Assembly (NCBI RefSeq): GCF_028769735.1
Contig: NC_088175.1
Location: 6,820,001-6,884,000, forward strand
Reading direction: 5' to 3'
DNA from: Zonotrichia leucophrys gambelii
Taxonomy: Eukaryota > Chordata > Aves > Passeriformes > Passerellidae
DNA: 64,000 nucleotides
Position numbers and translations under genes: made by a program. The notes under the pieces were generated by a model. That model was given only the letters and a program-made list of their open reading frames with translations, was not told where the DNA came from and ran no database searches. How positions within the stretch are numbered: the stretch's first letter is position 1; each line of letters opens with the position of its first letter. Positions 1 through 14,030 of the stretch are shown here, one piece after another.

Positions 1-3000
1 AAAGTGCAATTTTCTTTTCCAAGAGGCTGAATGACTATCCTTTTGTAAACCTTTCTGAAAGTCTTTGTCTTAATTTATCCAGAATTGCCTGTGCTGTTGC
101 TAGGCTTCCCCAGTTTTACTCAAGAGAGGAGGTCACTTGTGTGGCTCAATGGTCAAGTTTTCAACCTCTCTACAAACATTCAGAGATGGCCTCTTTCTTT
201 TTTTCTCAATGGGAGAACAGTGCTAACTAAATTTGAAAATTACAGCAATAAAGCATAGGTTCAGCTTTGAAAAGTGACTGAAAAGAGAGGGGATTTCATA
301 TTCCTTGCTGTGGTCCCTTTTCTGACATAGTCAACACAGCTTTTGTAAGTTAAAATCTAAAAAAATCAAAATCCAAACTTGGAATCACATCTGGACTCCA
401 AAGTTCACTTTGGGTTTCTTTCTTGAGGCCTTGCCCTGGGTAACAACTTGATGAGGTCCCCATTATATCTTTTACCAGAAAGTAGAGTTATTTTAAGGCA
501 TGAGAAGCAAACTCATAAAAGCATGTATTTAGCACTGAGATTAGCCCACACATATAATTATTTCACCAAAAGCAAGACATTTTACAGACTGAAGGGGTGT
601 TCTGAACAGGAATACTGGAGGAAAAACTATTGTTTTTATAAGAAAGTTGGTATAACTTGTGACAACAGAGAGAGAAAAATTTTTTGAACAAGAAGCAACT
701 CTTTCAAGAGTCACTTTTCAAAGCTAACTACACTCTAGAAGAAATTCTCTTATTTAAAGAAAGTCAGTCCAAGGCTGAGTTTTACTTTAGATGTATTTAT
801 TGGCCTTAAGAGGGCTTGAGATTGAGTGGAAGGAGAGAAATAGAGGCTTTTGCAGACTCCCTCTTCAGTGGTGGCCTGCTGCCTTAGGGCTGTTGTCTGA
901 TGGGTAGAGCACAGACACCTGACATGTTCAATATAGTCAGAATATTTTTCATGAGGCCCTTATTTGGTCAAGAATCTAAACCTTTGTTTAATGAGTGCAC
1001 ATATTTGCACCTGAAGTCACACATGAGTATCTCCTAATGACATGAACAACACAAAAATACATCAACACACCATAATTGTTTATCAATTCACATGATTTTA
1101 TCCTTAGAGCAGTTTTGCAGCATAGTGTAGCCTACCCTTCATTTTATTTTCAAGTCTAGATTTACAAGGTTAAAATATTTCATCCTTCACAATGTTCAGG
1201 CTGTCTGGATGTATTTTTTCTGCAAACAAGGTTAGGTTACCATTTGCTCATCAGATCATTTTCAAATTTGAATAATTTTCCCTACTTTTTATTTCCCCTT
1301 CCCTTTATCTTACAGTTTTGCCTAAAGATTGATCTGACTCTGTTCCTCTTTTATCCTTTAAACACTTCCTTTCATGTATTTCTGGGTCCATTTCTCTCCT
1401 CGCCACCTACATTTGCTGACACTTCTTTTGGCACAGTGAATTTCCAATTTGGGGTTTATACATATACGTGCATGTGTATGTGCTTGTGTTCATGTGTATG
1501 TGTTTGTGCTTATTTTGACTACTTTTGCATACTGTTCTCAATAGAAACACTTTTTGAAGCTCAGCTTCCTACTTACTGTGGATTTTTTTTTAGATTTGAT
1601 TTGATTGTACTGGGAGGTGGTCATTTCCTCAGTCCAAAATGAATGTGTTAGAGAGCTAGAGTTTATGGGCTACTTTCACCTACACACACAACAGGCAAAA
1701 ATGTGATGGGTAAAAGCAAAACAAGCTACAAAGTGAGAAGCAGATTGTATAAACTCTTGTGAAACCCTCTACCACCATCTATGGTGTGGAAGTGTTGTCA
1801 TTGAAAAATAATTCATGTGAATTAACATTTCAATAATCCATATCAAGAGAAAAAATGAAAACTGAAGCTGAGGAACAAACCCATTTTTACCATGATAAGT
1901 CTGTTATCCAAGCAGCAATTACTGCTGTTTTTATTTATTCATGGTCTCCAAGTTATGGAAAGGGAACCTTTAGGGTCTCCCTTGAGCTGTCCACATCAGC
2001 AACCACTGCAGAACAGCCTGTGGTGCAGGGGCACCTGGGCTAGAAAAACCCTGAACCACATTCTTTCTCCCCTTTACTTTCAGAAAGTTATGCAAGTGCT
2101 TTTGAACCCGTGCAAACTTTTATGGTATTGCAGGTGTTGATGTTTAAATCAGTTTTTACACCACCTCCACTTGAACCACAAACTGCCTGGGTGCAAAGCA
2201 AGTTTAACCTGTTCTATTTTGCTTTACTAGACAAAAGTTATAAACCATGACAGAGAAGATGCTGGGGCACTTCTAGGCTCAGCCAGAAGTCACTATTTTA
2301 CTTCTCTAAATCCTTTCTTCCTGCATCATGGCATGCATCCTTACCAGCTAAACTTTGTGCTGAGTAGCTGCAGGCAAAGCCATTTTAAGCCTCCTTGTAT
2401 CAAGATCATCTCTGCTTTCTTCTGAACCATGAAAAGATGGGTACAGAGTACCCTGAAATCTGTCTCTGTTGTGTTGACAGCTAAATGGCTGGGAAAATCC
2501 CAAGTAAACCTAGAGCTGCACAAATCAATGTCTATAGAGAGGCTTAGAGGTAATGCTGTGAGGAGCATGGACAATGCAGGGAATTGTAAACTTCAGTCAA
2601 TCCTTTAAGAAAAAGGACACAAACACAATGGCACTGTGAGAATTGGTGAGTACTGACCAAGGTTCACAGCACAAGTCTCAGAGATTTTCAGCCCATTTGG
2701 GTCACCACCTTAGCAAACACTATTGACCACAGATCCTCCTCACAGGAAGGAAGCCTCTGCTCAGCAGCTCTGTAAAACATGGGCAATATGAGACTTGCAT
2801 ATTGGAATGGCTGCCCTGATGGTGGGCTGACCCTTGGTACCCTGAGGAGGCTCACCCATGGGGATGTCATTATTTATATCCTCAGAAGGGATGTCCTTGG
2901 CACAGACATCCCCTCTCAGGTCTGTCAGCAGATGTTACTGCAGTGCTGGGAGACCCAGCCAGAGCTCTGCATCCCTTCAGAGGGGCACTGCAAGCCACTG

Positions 3001-4237
3001 GTCTGCCCTGAATGGAGAATTCCTATCTTTTAACTGGAAAGGAAATCTCCATGGCAACAGAAGCCAAGATAAGCATCACATTGCCAAGAAGGGGTGGGCT
3101 GGACCTTTTGATTTGCAGCTATGGCATGTTTGGAAAACAGATCATTCCAGTTTCAGCAGCCACTCCTAACCAAATGATAAACAAAGAGACTTCTTTAATC
3201 TCAGTCTCATCCTGATAATCACAGAAACTGCACCGAGATCCAGACTTCTCAGAGGAAGTGTTTTGTTGTACAAATGTGGATTACATCTGAGTTAACTCTT
3301 ACAGTGAAAACACTTGCACATTTCCTAAAATCTCCTCACTGCTGAAAATACTTTGACCTATTGATCAGTCCAGCCATATAGATATATTCAAAGTTTTCAC
3401 AGCTGAGCTTCTAACATTTGCTTTACATTTGTTATACATCCTGCTGAGGTGATGGGTACTAATGAACAAGGAGCTATCCTCCTTTGGTTCTGTGGAGATA
3501 AAACTACAGCTGCTACCAAAATTCCAATGGTTTTCCCACTGGCTGTGCAGGTTGTTCATTACAATGCCGAAGTTACCATCTAAGTAACCTAAAGATGTGC
3601 AGGCTGAAACTTTTCTTTGGTGTGTTGCTCTGGAATAAGTAGGGAAGCCTCATTTTGTGAGTTCATTCAATCCCTAAGTGCTGATAAAAATAAATACCCA
3701 TCTTTTCTCAGTTAAGCCATTTAAATATACTCCCTGGAAAAAATAGACAACTTCTTGAACTTTTGTTGAAAGAAGAAATATTCTCTTCTAAGTCACATGT
3801 TGATGTCCACATGTTGCTACAGTCATTAGGATTCTGCTGCAATTTCACAATAAATCTTTTTTAGTGCTGCCTCAGCCTAGACCTCCAGCTTCCTCTCTTA
3901 CATACTATTCTTGAGCCTGATGTAAAACTGTAATTACCTTGTGCAAGTTCCTAGGCTGTATCTTGTGTCTGCACACAATGCAGAATGTCCAACATATCTT
4001 CACTTCCTGCTGGAATGTGCTGCTAAATATAGTAAGAAAATATGACAAGTTGGGAAGTTTGCTTAGGAAGCAGGTGGTAATTGCATTTCAAAGGCAACCA
4101 CTGACTGGTAACAGGAGTGATAAGCAAATAGAATTCGAGTAGTGCAAGCCAAGGTTTTGTACTAATGTGAAAATACAGGTAAAAAAAACAACATGAAAAG
4201 CAATGCATTCAGTTACATGATATCATCTTTGTTTTAG
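1..4237 (+). other. BEGAIN: BEGAIN intron, 3' part (partial)
   Basis: This is the distal part of the intron that precedes the first visible BEGAIN exon; its donor is upstream of the window. It ends with a pyrimidine-containing tract and an AG at 4236-4237. I read both strands for the preceding coiled-coil exons of BEGAIN (the region encoding the stretch before IQNNYLALQ) and did not find them, so they lie outside the window. The stretch is AT-rich with short chance ORFs, a degenerate TG-rich patch near 1466-1510 and no recognisable transposon. I see no other gene in it. Confidence 0.75.
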
Positions 4238-4304
4238 GATACAAAACAATTACCTAGCCTTACAAAGAATTAATCAGGATCTGGAGGATAAACTTTACAG
4301 AATG
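4238..4304 (+). CDS. BEGAIN: BEGAIN coiled-coil exon (67 bp)
   Basis: This exon encodes the end of the N-terminal coiled coil of BEGAIN, the brain-enriched protein that binds the guanylate kinase domain of PSD-95/SAP90 at synapses. It starts with the third base of a split codon (AG|G would give Arg) and then reads IQNNYLALQRINQDLEDKLY followed by RM. This matches, from memory of the family, the vertebrate BEGAIN segment ending in LEDKLYRM. It is bounded by a TTTTAG acceptor and a consensus GTAAGT donor at 4305. It ends on a codon boundary, so it joins in frame with the GGT codon at 49555. It is too short for simple ORF searches. The heptad-like spacing of hydrophobic residues (I, Y, L, I, L, L) fits a coiled coil. 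Confidence 0.9.
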
Positions 4305-4760
4305 GTAAGTTATCATAACTACTTTTTTTAAAATATATTAAATGTGGTTTTGTGGTTCTTGAGTCATTGGAAAAACATGCATGTAGCTGTCACAAAAACA
4401 CCCTCAAGCTCTAAAAGCAGTTAGAAAAGATATCATGATGAAGAGCTCAAGCTGTGTACAATGACATAGCTCCACCAATTTAAATAGAGATTTCCTAGAC
4501 TGATGATCTAGCTGAGTAAATTGTACCTTTAAAATAATTTTGGTTAATTTATTTAATAACTTCATGGGATCTAAATATTTATGTTTTCATTAAGTATCAA
4601 ATTTAAATAAGGTAATCCAAGGTTTTCTCATGCTTTTTAGCTACTTCCACTCAGCTTTTATTAAGTGATTTAATAGAGTTTGGGTGGCCTGACTTTTAAA
4701 TTCCTTCATAACTCTCAAGCTCAGTATATTAATTTCCAATCTGCATGTGTCTGCCACCAC

Positions 4761-4787
4761 ACTGTCACTGTCACTGTCACTGTCACA
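4761..4787. repeat. (TGTCAC)n short hexamer repeat
   Basis: About four tandem copies of a CACTGT/TGTCAC hexamer lie about 460 bp downstream of the 67-bp BEGAIN exon, inside the long intron. The tract is short and near-perfect, so it is a likely length-polymorphic microsatellite with no apparent function. Confidence 0.8.
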
Positions 4788-6149
4788 GGCCAATTAATAA
4801 CCAAGTGAGGAAAATACTGCAGCCTTTGTGGGTTCAAGGACTGCAAGACACAGCACCACTGGTTCAAAATAGCCTGAAGATGTCAAAAAGAAATGGCAAA
4901 GCCATTGGGGCCCTGGCTCTTTGCTGATGATGTTGGGCCATTGTGCTCACTGCTACGGGTAAAACTACAAAGGAATGTCAGTAGGATGTTTAGAGAGGAA
5001 AGAATTACAGTTTTGAACTTCCAAAGATCCCAGACAGCAATTGCATGGATGAGCAGCTTGGACTGGGGGGAACAATTTATTGTGGATTTTGGGTAAGCAC
5101 AGACTACAGCATGCAGGAGAGACACCAGCATTTACTAATAAACAAATTTTTGAAAATGCCATTGCTCTTATCTCAGAATCCTGTTTCAATAGCTAACAAT
5201 GAATAGGAGATTGGGCTTTTGCAACTGGCTAACAACAGACAAAAATTACAGCTGGGCTGTAGCTGACATTTGTTCATAAATATATATTTAAACATTTTAA
5301 AAGTATAAATAACATTTGGTCTCAGGTTATTGCTTTTTTTCTCCACTCCTCCTTTGTTGCTTTTTCTTTTTGCCCAAATCACTTCAGGATTTTGTCTTCA
5401 GCTGTAGCACAACAATTATTTCCTATGCACCATAAAAGATAAATAGAGTCACTCAGGCTGGTAAATGAAATAAAAATAATAGAAACAGCCAAAGAAGGAC
5501 TCCAGAAAATCCATGTGTTTTTATCAGGTATTTCAGATCAAAGCAAAGAATTTTTAAACTGCTGTTTCAGCATCCAGTTAAATCCTTGAGAAATTATTTC
5601 AGAGCACAGCACAGGAAAACTGAAAACCAGTCTTGTGGAGCACTGTGCCTTTCTTTATCCCACTAATATGACAGTCATTGAAGATAGCTTTAGAGGCTTG
5701 AAGAAGATCAATCAGGCTCTGTACACCACTTAACTCCAGACTGCTTTGCTTTCTGAAATATTGAAACTGAAGACACAAAACAAACCAAAACAAATGTCAA
5801 ATAGAAACTCCATTAAAAGGAAAAAGATGAGGAAGAAAGTACCCTATCTGGTTTAGATAAGTCAAACCTTTTGATTTTCAGGGCATTCCAGGAGCCCTCA
5901 ATACTTCAGAGACAGTTAAATTAAATAACAGCTGGTCTGGCTGATCAGCAGCTTATGGTGGACTGGGCTCTTGGATACCTTTCCCTCCCTTTCCTGCTTA
6001 GGAGGAACAGCTGTGTGTATTTCTTGTTTTGTTTTGTTTTGTTTGTCATTCTAAAATCAAACACTTTTGATTTCTCCACCTTTAGACAAATCCAAATATA
6101 TAAACCATGTGTTTACTTTCTCCCTCTCTCCCCTATCCCATCCCTCCAT

Positions 6150-6197
6150 ACACACAGGTGAATACACACCCCCACACACACACACACCCACACACAT
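6150..6197. repeat. Imperfect (CA)n microsatellite
   Basis: This is a run of CA dinucleotides interrupted by CC and AAT, in a pyrimidine-rich setting (CCCTCTCTCCCC just upstream). It is an ordinary intronic microsatellite. The ORFs that cross it are artefacts. Confidence 0.8.
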
Positions 6198-9100
6198 GTT
6201 TTTACTATTTGGTGGGCTCAAATTCAACAAGTAGGAAAAGAAAGACCTGGCAGTGGTTCCTTGCTCCCCTTGCCTGCAGGTGGCATGGGATGCTCTCAGG
6301 AGGTGAGTTACTCCCTGCCCTTACAGGGGACTCACAATTCCCCCTCTCCCTGTGACTGGTCCCTGCTCATTGTAACTCATCTAGGACACCACTGTGACTC
6401 CCTTTTCTAACTTTTTTGGTACCCTGAATGTTAAAGCCTTTCATGCCTGCTATTGGTATAAGAGATGTAAAACAACAATCATTAATTCAGCAGCAGTCAC
6501 AGAAAAGAAGCTGATGCAGCACTTACTTTTCTTCTAGGCTCTTCTTCCTTTTGGGTGCTAATCTATAAAATATTTAAAAATATTTGAAAGCACACTTCTG
6601 ATCACAGCAAATGGTATCCAGTTGAAATCTCTGTCACATCAGAACTTGAAGTATAAGTATAAAATATGAACCATGGTGTCTGACTTGGCTAAGTGCTAAA
6701 AAATGCAATCCTGAAATCAAGGGAGAGCTTGCTGTATTAAACTGGGCAAGACTAAACACATGGAACAGTAGAAGAATGTGGCACAGAGTTAAAATTCTGC
6801 TGTAATGCCTCATAAAACCCCTGTTCTTACTACAGTAAGTGTCTTCAACTGGAGAAGATTTCTTTAGTCTTGTAAGAACTGGTTAAGGAGTGGAATATAC
6901 AGGCTGTCTGTCTAAATAATTAATCTTAATAACTCTTTTCTCCATTTTCTCCATTCTCACATTTTGCACTGAGATTGTATGACAGCAGTGTTCAATCAAA
7001 TAACTTTTTATGATATTTAGTTCCAGTTGTCATCAGTAACCTTCACTTTCCTTTACATTTGTTTGAGCTTTTGGAGCCTGCTCTGCCATGGTCCTGCTGC
7101 TCACAAACAGCAATTACAAGTAGATTATGTAAGTCACCCAACCACAAGAAATCCTTTATATGATCTCAATCCAGCTGTATTCTCCATATGATCCTCTCTA
7201 GTGTTAAGCAATGTATTTTAAAAAGCTTTTGAAGTTTTCAAGGCTTTTGGTTGCAGTTAGCTCTGTAGTTTTACCTTTAATGCCATAAGCCAGATTTTGA
7301 ACAGTATCCTCTTTTGGGAAGAAATGGTGCCTAATAATAGCTGCTTAATAAACCCTACTGCTAATGAAAATTGCACCCATTTCTCCTCCTCCATCTGCAT
7401 TCTGAATGTTCTTGAAAACATGATCACAGGAATCCAGCTGCAAAGAGCTCAGGAGACCTTATTATCCAGAAACACCCTAAAATATGCCTTTTTTTACAAA
7501 GTTTGACAGACAGACTGCTGGATGGCATCAGCTCTGGTTCCCACCTCTGCAAAGCCAGCACCAGCCCTCTGCACACAGTGCATTATACATTTTATGATCT
7601 TACAAGATGAAAACCCTTATGTTTTTGCAATAAAAAATTTACAAAATTTACAGCTAAATTTTACTGTAGAACTTTCAGAATATTACACACCAAAGTCTGA
7701 TTTTTCATTTACATTAAGGCAGGCTGGGAGTGAGACTGCCATAAAGTTGGAAGAAATTATTACATAAACAAGCAGTAAAGAGGGATTTGTGTTAAGGATG
7801 ATCATGTCTGAAATTCTGCACCTTCGGAGCATTGCAGTGGTTTTTATCCCATTTCTGCCTCTGCCTATGAGTTGGGGGAGGACTAAGAGGTACAGCAAAT
7901 ACTTTATGTTCTATGTTATTAAGAATTATTTATAAAGATCTTGAATATCTGGGGTTTCACAGTTTGCTGGCCATAATATTTACTTAAGCACCTCCAGTTG
8001 GGGAAATCCAAATATGAATTAAATATGAGCTGGGCAGTTTTAAATGTTGCTCTGAGACCTCATGTCAGGGAAATGTTCTTTTAAAAGAAGCAGATTGCTG
8101 TTTATCCAGGCCAGGAAGGTAAAGGATATGGGAAGTCGTGAGGAATTTGATGAAAAATTTCAGTCAGGCAATAAAAACATCTAAGTACCAGATGTTTGAC
8201 TTTGGAATTTGAACCAGTCACAAGAAAGCACATAAATCTCTTGTGATACCTACCAGTCACAACCCCAATATGGTTTAAATCATAAGTGAAAGATGAAAAC
8301 AATGGAGAGAAATCCTTTTTCTCACACAAAGATAAGGAAGAGAGAAGCCCAGCATCCTTGGGTTCTTGAATGGAACATGATGACTTTGATAGTGACTTTG
8401 AACAGAGTGATTTCAAGCCCATCTTTTTCATTTTCTTTCCTTTATGGAAGAAGACGTTTCTCTCCCTCCCCCATGTCCCATGAAAATCAAATAGAGATGG
8501 CCTAAATATACTTAAAGGGATTTGCATCCCAAAGACAAGAAAGTTTAGAGTCAGCTCAACCTGGCAGGCTCATTTGCTCACATTCAATGAAGACAGCTGT
8601 GAATTTCAAGAGAAATTGATACTGGTTGGTTAGTTAAGGCAGAAGCCAGAGGAGGTTTGTGCTTTATGGACTAAACTGCAAAATAATATTTCTGTGGAAG
8701 GAAATGACCGTAAATGGCACAGAAACAAGTCATTCATAAAAATAGCAGTTGAAGAAATGCATTTCTAGGAGGACTTGAGGCTACATGGTTTTATGCTTAC
8801 AGGCACTTTGTGCTAAAGATGTCAATTTCTCACCAACTCTTTTCACACTCATATTCCAAGTTAAAAATATTCCCCAATAGGCAATAGGACCTACATTAAC
8901 ACCTGTAGGAACTACACAAGCTCTGACTGAGTAGGTTCATGAGTTTTACAGCCAAATAAATGAGTTCTCCTGGGTAATTTGGGAACATGAGCATGAGCAC
9001 ACAGCCTTTCAGACGTCCTCACTCTCTCTGAACAGAGATTCACTTCCCATTGTTGCTTCATTGTTACCTGGTTGGTGATGGCTGCCCAGTCCTCTTCCCA

Positions 9101-9908
9101 GGAGACACCTAAGGCATCCAAGCCACTCCCAAATTGCTCTACATGAATATGACATCTTGAGAGACTGTTCTGGAAACTACTTTCCATTTTTCCAAAAAGC
9201 GTGTGACTGTTCTGCTCTGTCTCTCCCTCTCAGCTGGGCATCTTCCCCAGCTATGAGCAACCTGAGGAAGCTGTAAAGTGACAATGGGCACTTCTGACTT
9301 CCAACATCGTCTCTGTTGCATGGTGGCAAAACTCCTTCTTAACATGTGTCTTATCTCTTGGCCACTGATATGCATTTCTGATACCTGAGGGTTTCAATCA
9401 TTTTCTTCATCCTGATCTCCATGGTTTGTGTCTCAGGACAACCCTTTGGGATACCATATTGACTGGCTGGGAACAGAAAAATCTGTTGTTTTCAAAAGAA
9501 GATAAAAAACCAGAAATATCTATGGGATGTGGGTGTTTCTGACCTGTCTATTACTTGTAAGTGCCTTGGTCCTTTGTGATTATCTGCCCATTTACCACAA
9601 TGGCAGGGAAAACAAGAACAAGAATACGCCTGGAAAGTTGCTCTGTAGCAGGCATTTCAAATCTCAAAGTCCTTCACAAAAGCTGGTGTCACCTGTGAAT
9701 GTGAAAAACAGGGCTTAGAAGAGTGACATGTCATGGCCAAGGTCACCAAGAAACAAATTTATAAATAACTTTTAGGTTTTCTCTAACCAAATCAACTGCC
9801 TAAAAAAAAAATCAAAGGACTTCCTAGATTTTCTTAGGTCCAATTTACAATACCAGCTGCTTATCTCCCATTGCAGATGAATTGAAAATGGTAAAGACAG
9901 TGTTTATC

Positions 9909-10263
<355 letters not shown>

Positions 10264-11512
10264 CAAGAAAGGCATATACAGAGCACTCGTAGTCAGTGAG
10301 TAAATACCTAAATACCATTCAGCTTATTTAGTCCAGGTCACCATAAGTCATCTGTTTCGTAACATATTATTTCTTTTCTAAATACAAATAAGTATTTTTT
10401 GGAAATAGTATTGCATCTACAGAATCCAAAACTATTTCCTTTAGTCTGTAAGTGAGAGATTACAGAATTAATCAAGATAAGACAATGACTTTTGTGAGGC
10501 GAAAATCAAGAGAGGAATGGAGAAAGATGAATTAGTACATTTTCTTTTTCTGGTTGCATACTTTGTGCTCACAGAACAGTACTAAAGATATGAAGGATCA
10601 TCAACATCATAAGACCTTTTCTTTATTATCACAAGAGGCATGTACCTGAAGCATAATGTGCTTTGCTCACTAGAGGTGTAATATTTAATCCCGTACTTCT
10701 TTCTTTTTCTTTTTTTCCCCCAGAAACAAACATTTCTTCTTTCAGCCTCCTGTCACTAACACAGTCTCAGAAGATACTATTACATTGACTTCTGGGAATT
10801 AGTATCAGTCAACACCATCTCTATTCCCTCCAGCTATAATTTATTTAGAATTTTATTATCAGGAAAGACTCTATCCAAGCAAGGCATACCACTGATGTGA
10901 AATGTAGCAGATGATAGGTACACGGAAATACTAAAAGCACATTTTGTCAACTTCATCTGTAGTGCCAGTAGAAAGCAGGGCTGTGGAGCTGACTAGCTGG
11001 CTTCCAGGGAGCTGATAGGAAAGACACCTTTTCCAAGCACAATTGCAGTGCTGTAGGAGACCAAGGAAGTTGATAGCAAGTAAAACTACCCTCTGGCTTC
11101 CACAAGTTTGTCCTGCTGTCATTGGGGTTAGGTAATGAGCTGATTATGTTCATTTGTAAACAACAAATCCTCAGCGCTGCTGGTTTCCCAAAGAACTTGT
11201 CCTAAGTCAGCAAAATAAAACAGTTCTAAACTGGGAAAAAACTTTTTGTCACAAAAGACACTCAGTGCCTGGAGCAAATTCCTGAGCACTTGAAAAAGAT
11301 GAGCAGCTAGCTAATTCCTGCTTAGAGGAGCAAGCAGCCTGTGTAGAGATACTCTGTTCATCCATATTTTATGTCAGAGAGCACATCTAAGCAGAACCCA
11401 GGCCAGGAATGGCAGGACCCTTCCCCAGCCTAGGGCCAGGTTTGTTTGCATTCATTGAATTTAGATAAAGTATCCCTATTTATAATTTAAATTTCCTGCT
11501 CAGATTTGCATT

Positions 11513-11530
11513 AAAAAAAAAAAAAAAAAA
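11513..11530 (+). repeat. Poly(A) run, 18 nt
   Basis: An uninterrupted A18 run follows an AT-rich stretch. I looked for a retrotransposed mRNA or SINE body just upstream and saw none, so it is recorded only as a homopolymer. A similar A18 run occurs near 38290-38307. Confidence 0.7.
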
Positions 11531-13859
11531 CGGCTGAATGAGAGGTGACAGTGCCTTTACCTGAGCTCACGTTAGACACAGGACATGCACTGAACTGAAA
11601 ACCTCAGGAATATTTCAAGATGACACTGTGACAAGAAGACCTTTAGCAGGAGGTGCATTTGTAAGGAGATTTTATCATAATGTCCTTTTACACACTGCAT
11701 GTCATGTGGGTTGGCATTGTTTCCCATGGGGAGCAAACCCTGCAGTTGTCAGGGCTGTGCGAAGTGACATTCCCTGCTCAGCCAGGGCAGGCTTCCGCCA
11801 TGAAGAAACATTAAAGATCAACATTTGTACTTGTTGTACCAGGAGGAAAAGGAATCATCCTGCATTTCCTTTACAAATCACTTGCACAGAAAGAAAAGCA
11901 TGTTTTTACTTCACAAGCAGAACCTTGACAGCACTTTGCTAAGCAGAGTTCTTGCTGAGATACTTTATTAATTAAACACCAGTGTCAAAGTTTCTTTTTC
12001 CTTTTACAGCTATGGAATTTCATGGGGTAGTCAAGGAAACAAATCTTTATAAGAACTTTGCTAATACAAGGTTGAATATGTCATTAAGAGCAAATCATTC
12101 TTGAAGTGAAATGCCATAGAGCATGATATCAGAGTACTCAGACAAAACACTACAGCCCCATGATGTTATCTTTAACAAAATTATAGTATTGGGAAATCAA
12201 GGACAGAAATCAGATTCTGCTGCAGGTGATATTTAATCAGGAAAATCAGAAGCAAGTGTTGCTGACTACAAAGGATAAATTCTATAATTTAACTCTGATG
12301 GACAAATTAGATCAGGTCAGTAATTCAGACTTGAGGTAACACCTCATTTATCAGAGAATAAGATTCTGCTTATTTCCATATCACTGCTTTGTAGAATAGG
12401 TCTTCTAAAATATTATGAGCACAGAAGATACATTTGTAGCACATCCATTTATTCAATTCCTCTGATCAATCATAAAAAGAAGAAAATGCCAAGCTTGAAG
12501 ATTACACTATGAATTATGTTGTTGTCATTTTATCCTATCAAAAGGTCCCCAGCAGTCAAAAAAGCTGTTCAATAAGTAAACCTCTGCATGCTTAAACTCT
12601 GTCCTCCTCCTCTTACAACTCTTTTAGTAAAGAGGCAAAGTGGATTATAAATTTTCAGCTGTCAGATACATTTCTTTCCTGAAAAATATCTTTATTGCTT
12701 TGCCTTTCCCTTGGCATGTCTTCTTGAAATCCATCCCCAGCTCTAACTGATTTTTCCCACTCATTGAAACCACTTTATTTTATCCTATAATCTTGGAATA
12801 CCCTTTCTAGGCTCTTGGAAACAGCTGGCAGTGTATACACAAGCACAATGAACGGTCAAGTAAAGCATTATCTCGTTCCTCTCTTCTTTTAGGCATGCCT
12901 TGGCTTTGTTTTCTCTGTCTGCCCTCTGATATCTTCATTCTCCATTACAGCATTAGAGAGCAACTGTCTAAAGTGCCTTTCTGGTCATGTGGTGTTAGGA
13001 TTTCTCTATCTGCTGTAGAAATTTGCTGGATTTTCTTACAACTGGTTCCTTTCTAGCTGTATTTTGTGTCTTGATATCTCCATACACTTCTTAATTATTG
13101 CAAAATATTTGTATGAAGAATAAATCTCTTTATTTTGGAAAATGATTGATGTACTAAACTTTCACATGACTACAGATTGTTTCAATGAGCTTAAATTAAC
13201 TTAATTCAGGCTTTTGACTATTCTTCCCCAATGTACCATAGAATAATCTGGCATGAGAAGGATTACAAAAGACTTGATTTAATTATATGCTCTGTCTGAG
13301 CAAATACATTTCAATTAAGGAAGATGTGATTATTAAATCTTAAATGTATTAGCATGCATCAATCAGCTGTATGAGCTTTAAATTAATAAATAGTTCTTTC
13401 ACAGTTACCCAACTACTAGACAGAGAATCTGAATTAAAACCTCTAATAAAATTAGCCCAAGTCTCTCAATGCATTTTTTAAAGCATAATTTACTGAAAGG
13501 ATCTTTATACATCAACTGTATGAGATTTGTTCTGATATTGCGTGATGTTGAAGCAATAATATGTTCTGTCTTGTACCAAAATATATTTTTTTTTTGTATG
13601 AAGGGACTAATTGAAGTGAACACAGTACAACATTGGCATGTTTTTGTCTCAAATGAGCTGATTATTTAACTTTTCTATCGAAAATTATGGTACTTTCCTT
13701 TTTAAGCATTTTAGCTATTTTTCTTTCAAATTTTTAGTATAGCTACAAAGAGATATCAAATATTTCAGTGACTAAATAGATGAAAGATGCTTAGTAAAGT
13801 AAAATTATGATTTCTACACATGATGTCAGGAAAGCAAATTATAGTTTAAGTTACCAATT

Positions 13860-13890
13860 ATTAAATCTATCTTATTAAGATAGATTTAAT
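13860..13890. repeat. 31-nt near-perfect palindrome
   Basis: The arm ATTAAATCTATCTTA (13860-13874) is followed by one T and then its exact reverse complement (13876-13890). The 15-bp arms with a one-base spacer make a cruciform or dyad-symmetric site. The surrounding sequence (13.1-13.9 kb) is AT-rich and unique-looking. Confidence 0.85.
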
Positions 13891-14001
13891 TTCTTCTAAG
13901 AGGATGCAGCCATTCAATACTCAGCTCAAGATGATAATGAAAGGTGGGGAAGTTAGTTTTGTTAGATGTCCAAGATCTTGTAAGAAAATGCAAAGAATTA
14001 A

Positions 14002-14030
14002 AAATATGGCAGTGTCAGCCTGCCATATTT
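14002..14030. repeat. 11-bp inverted repeat, 7-nt loop
   Basis: AAATATGGCAG and CTGCCATATTT pair perfectly around TGTCAGC. It lies 110 bp after the 31-nt palindrome at 13860, in the same AT-rich unique-looking part of the long intron. Confidence 0.8.

Noticed and set aside
1244..1642. 132-codon + strand ORF
   Set aside because: It crosses a degenerate TG-rich microsatellite (CMCMCLCSCVCVCA) and has pyrimidine-rich, Phe/Leu composition without family similarity.
8102..8527. 141-codon minus-strand ORF
   Set aside because: It has low-complexity Ser/Leu/Lys composition, no recognisable domain, and a length plausible by chance in this much AT-rich sequence.
11490..11560. Possible processed pseudogene ending in A18
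   Set aside because: No mRNA-like or SINE body precedes the A run and there are no matching flanking duplications.
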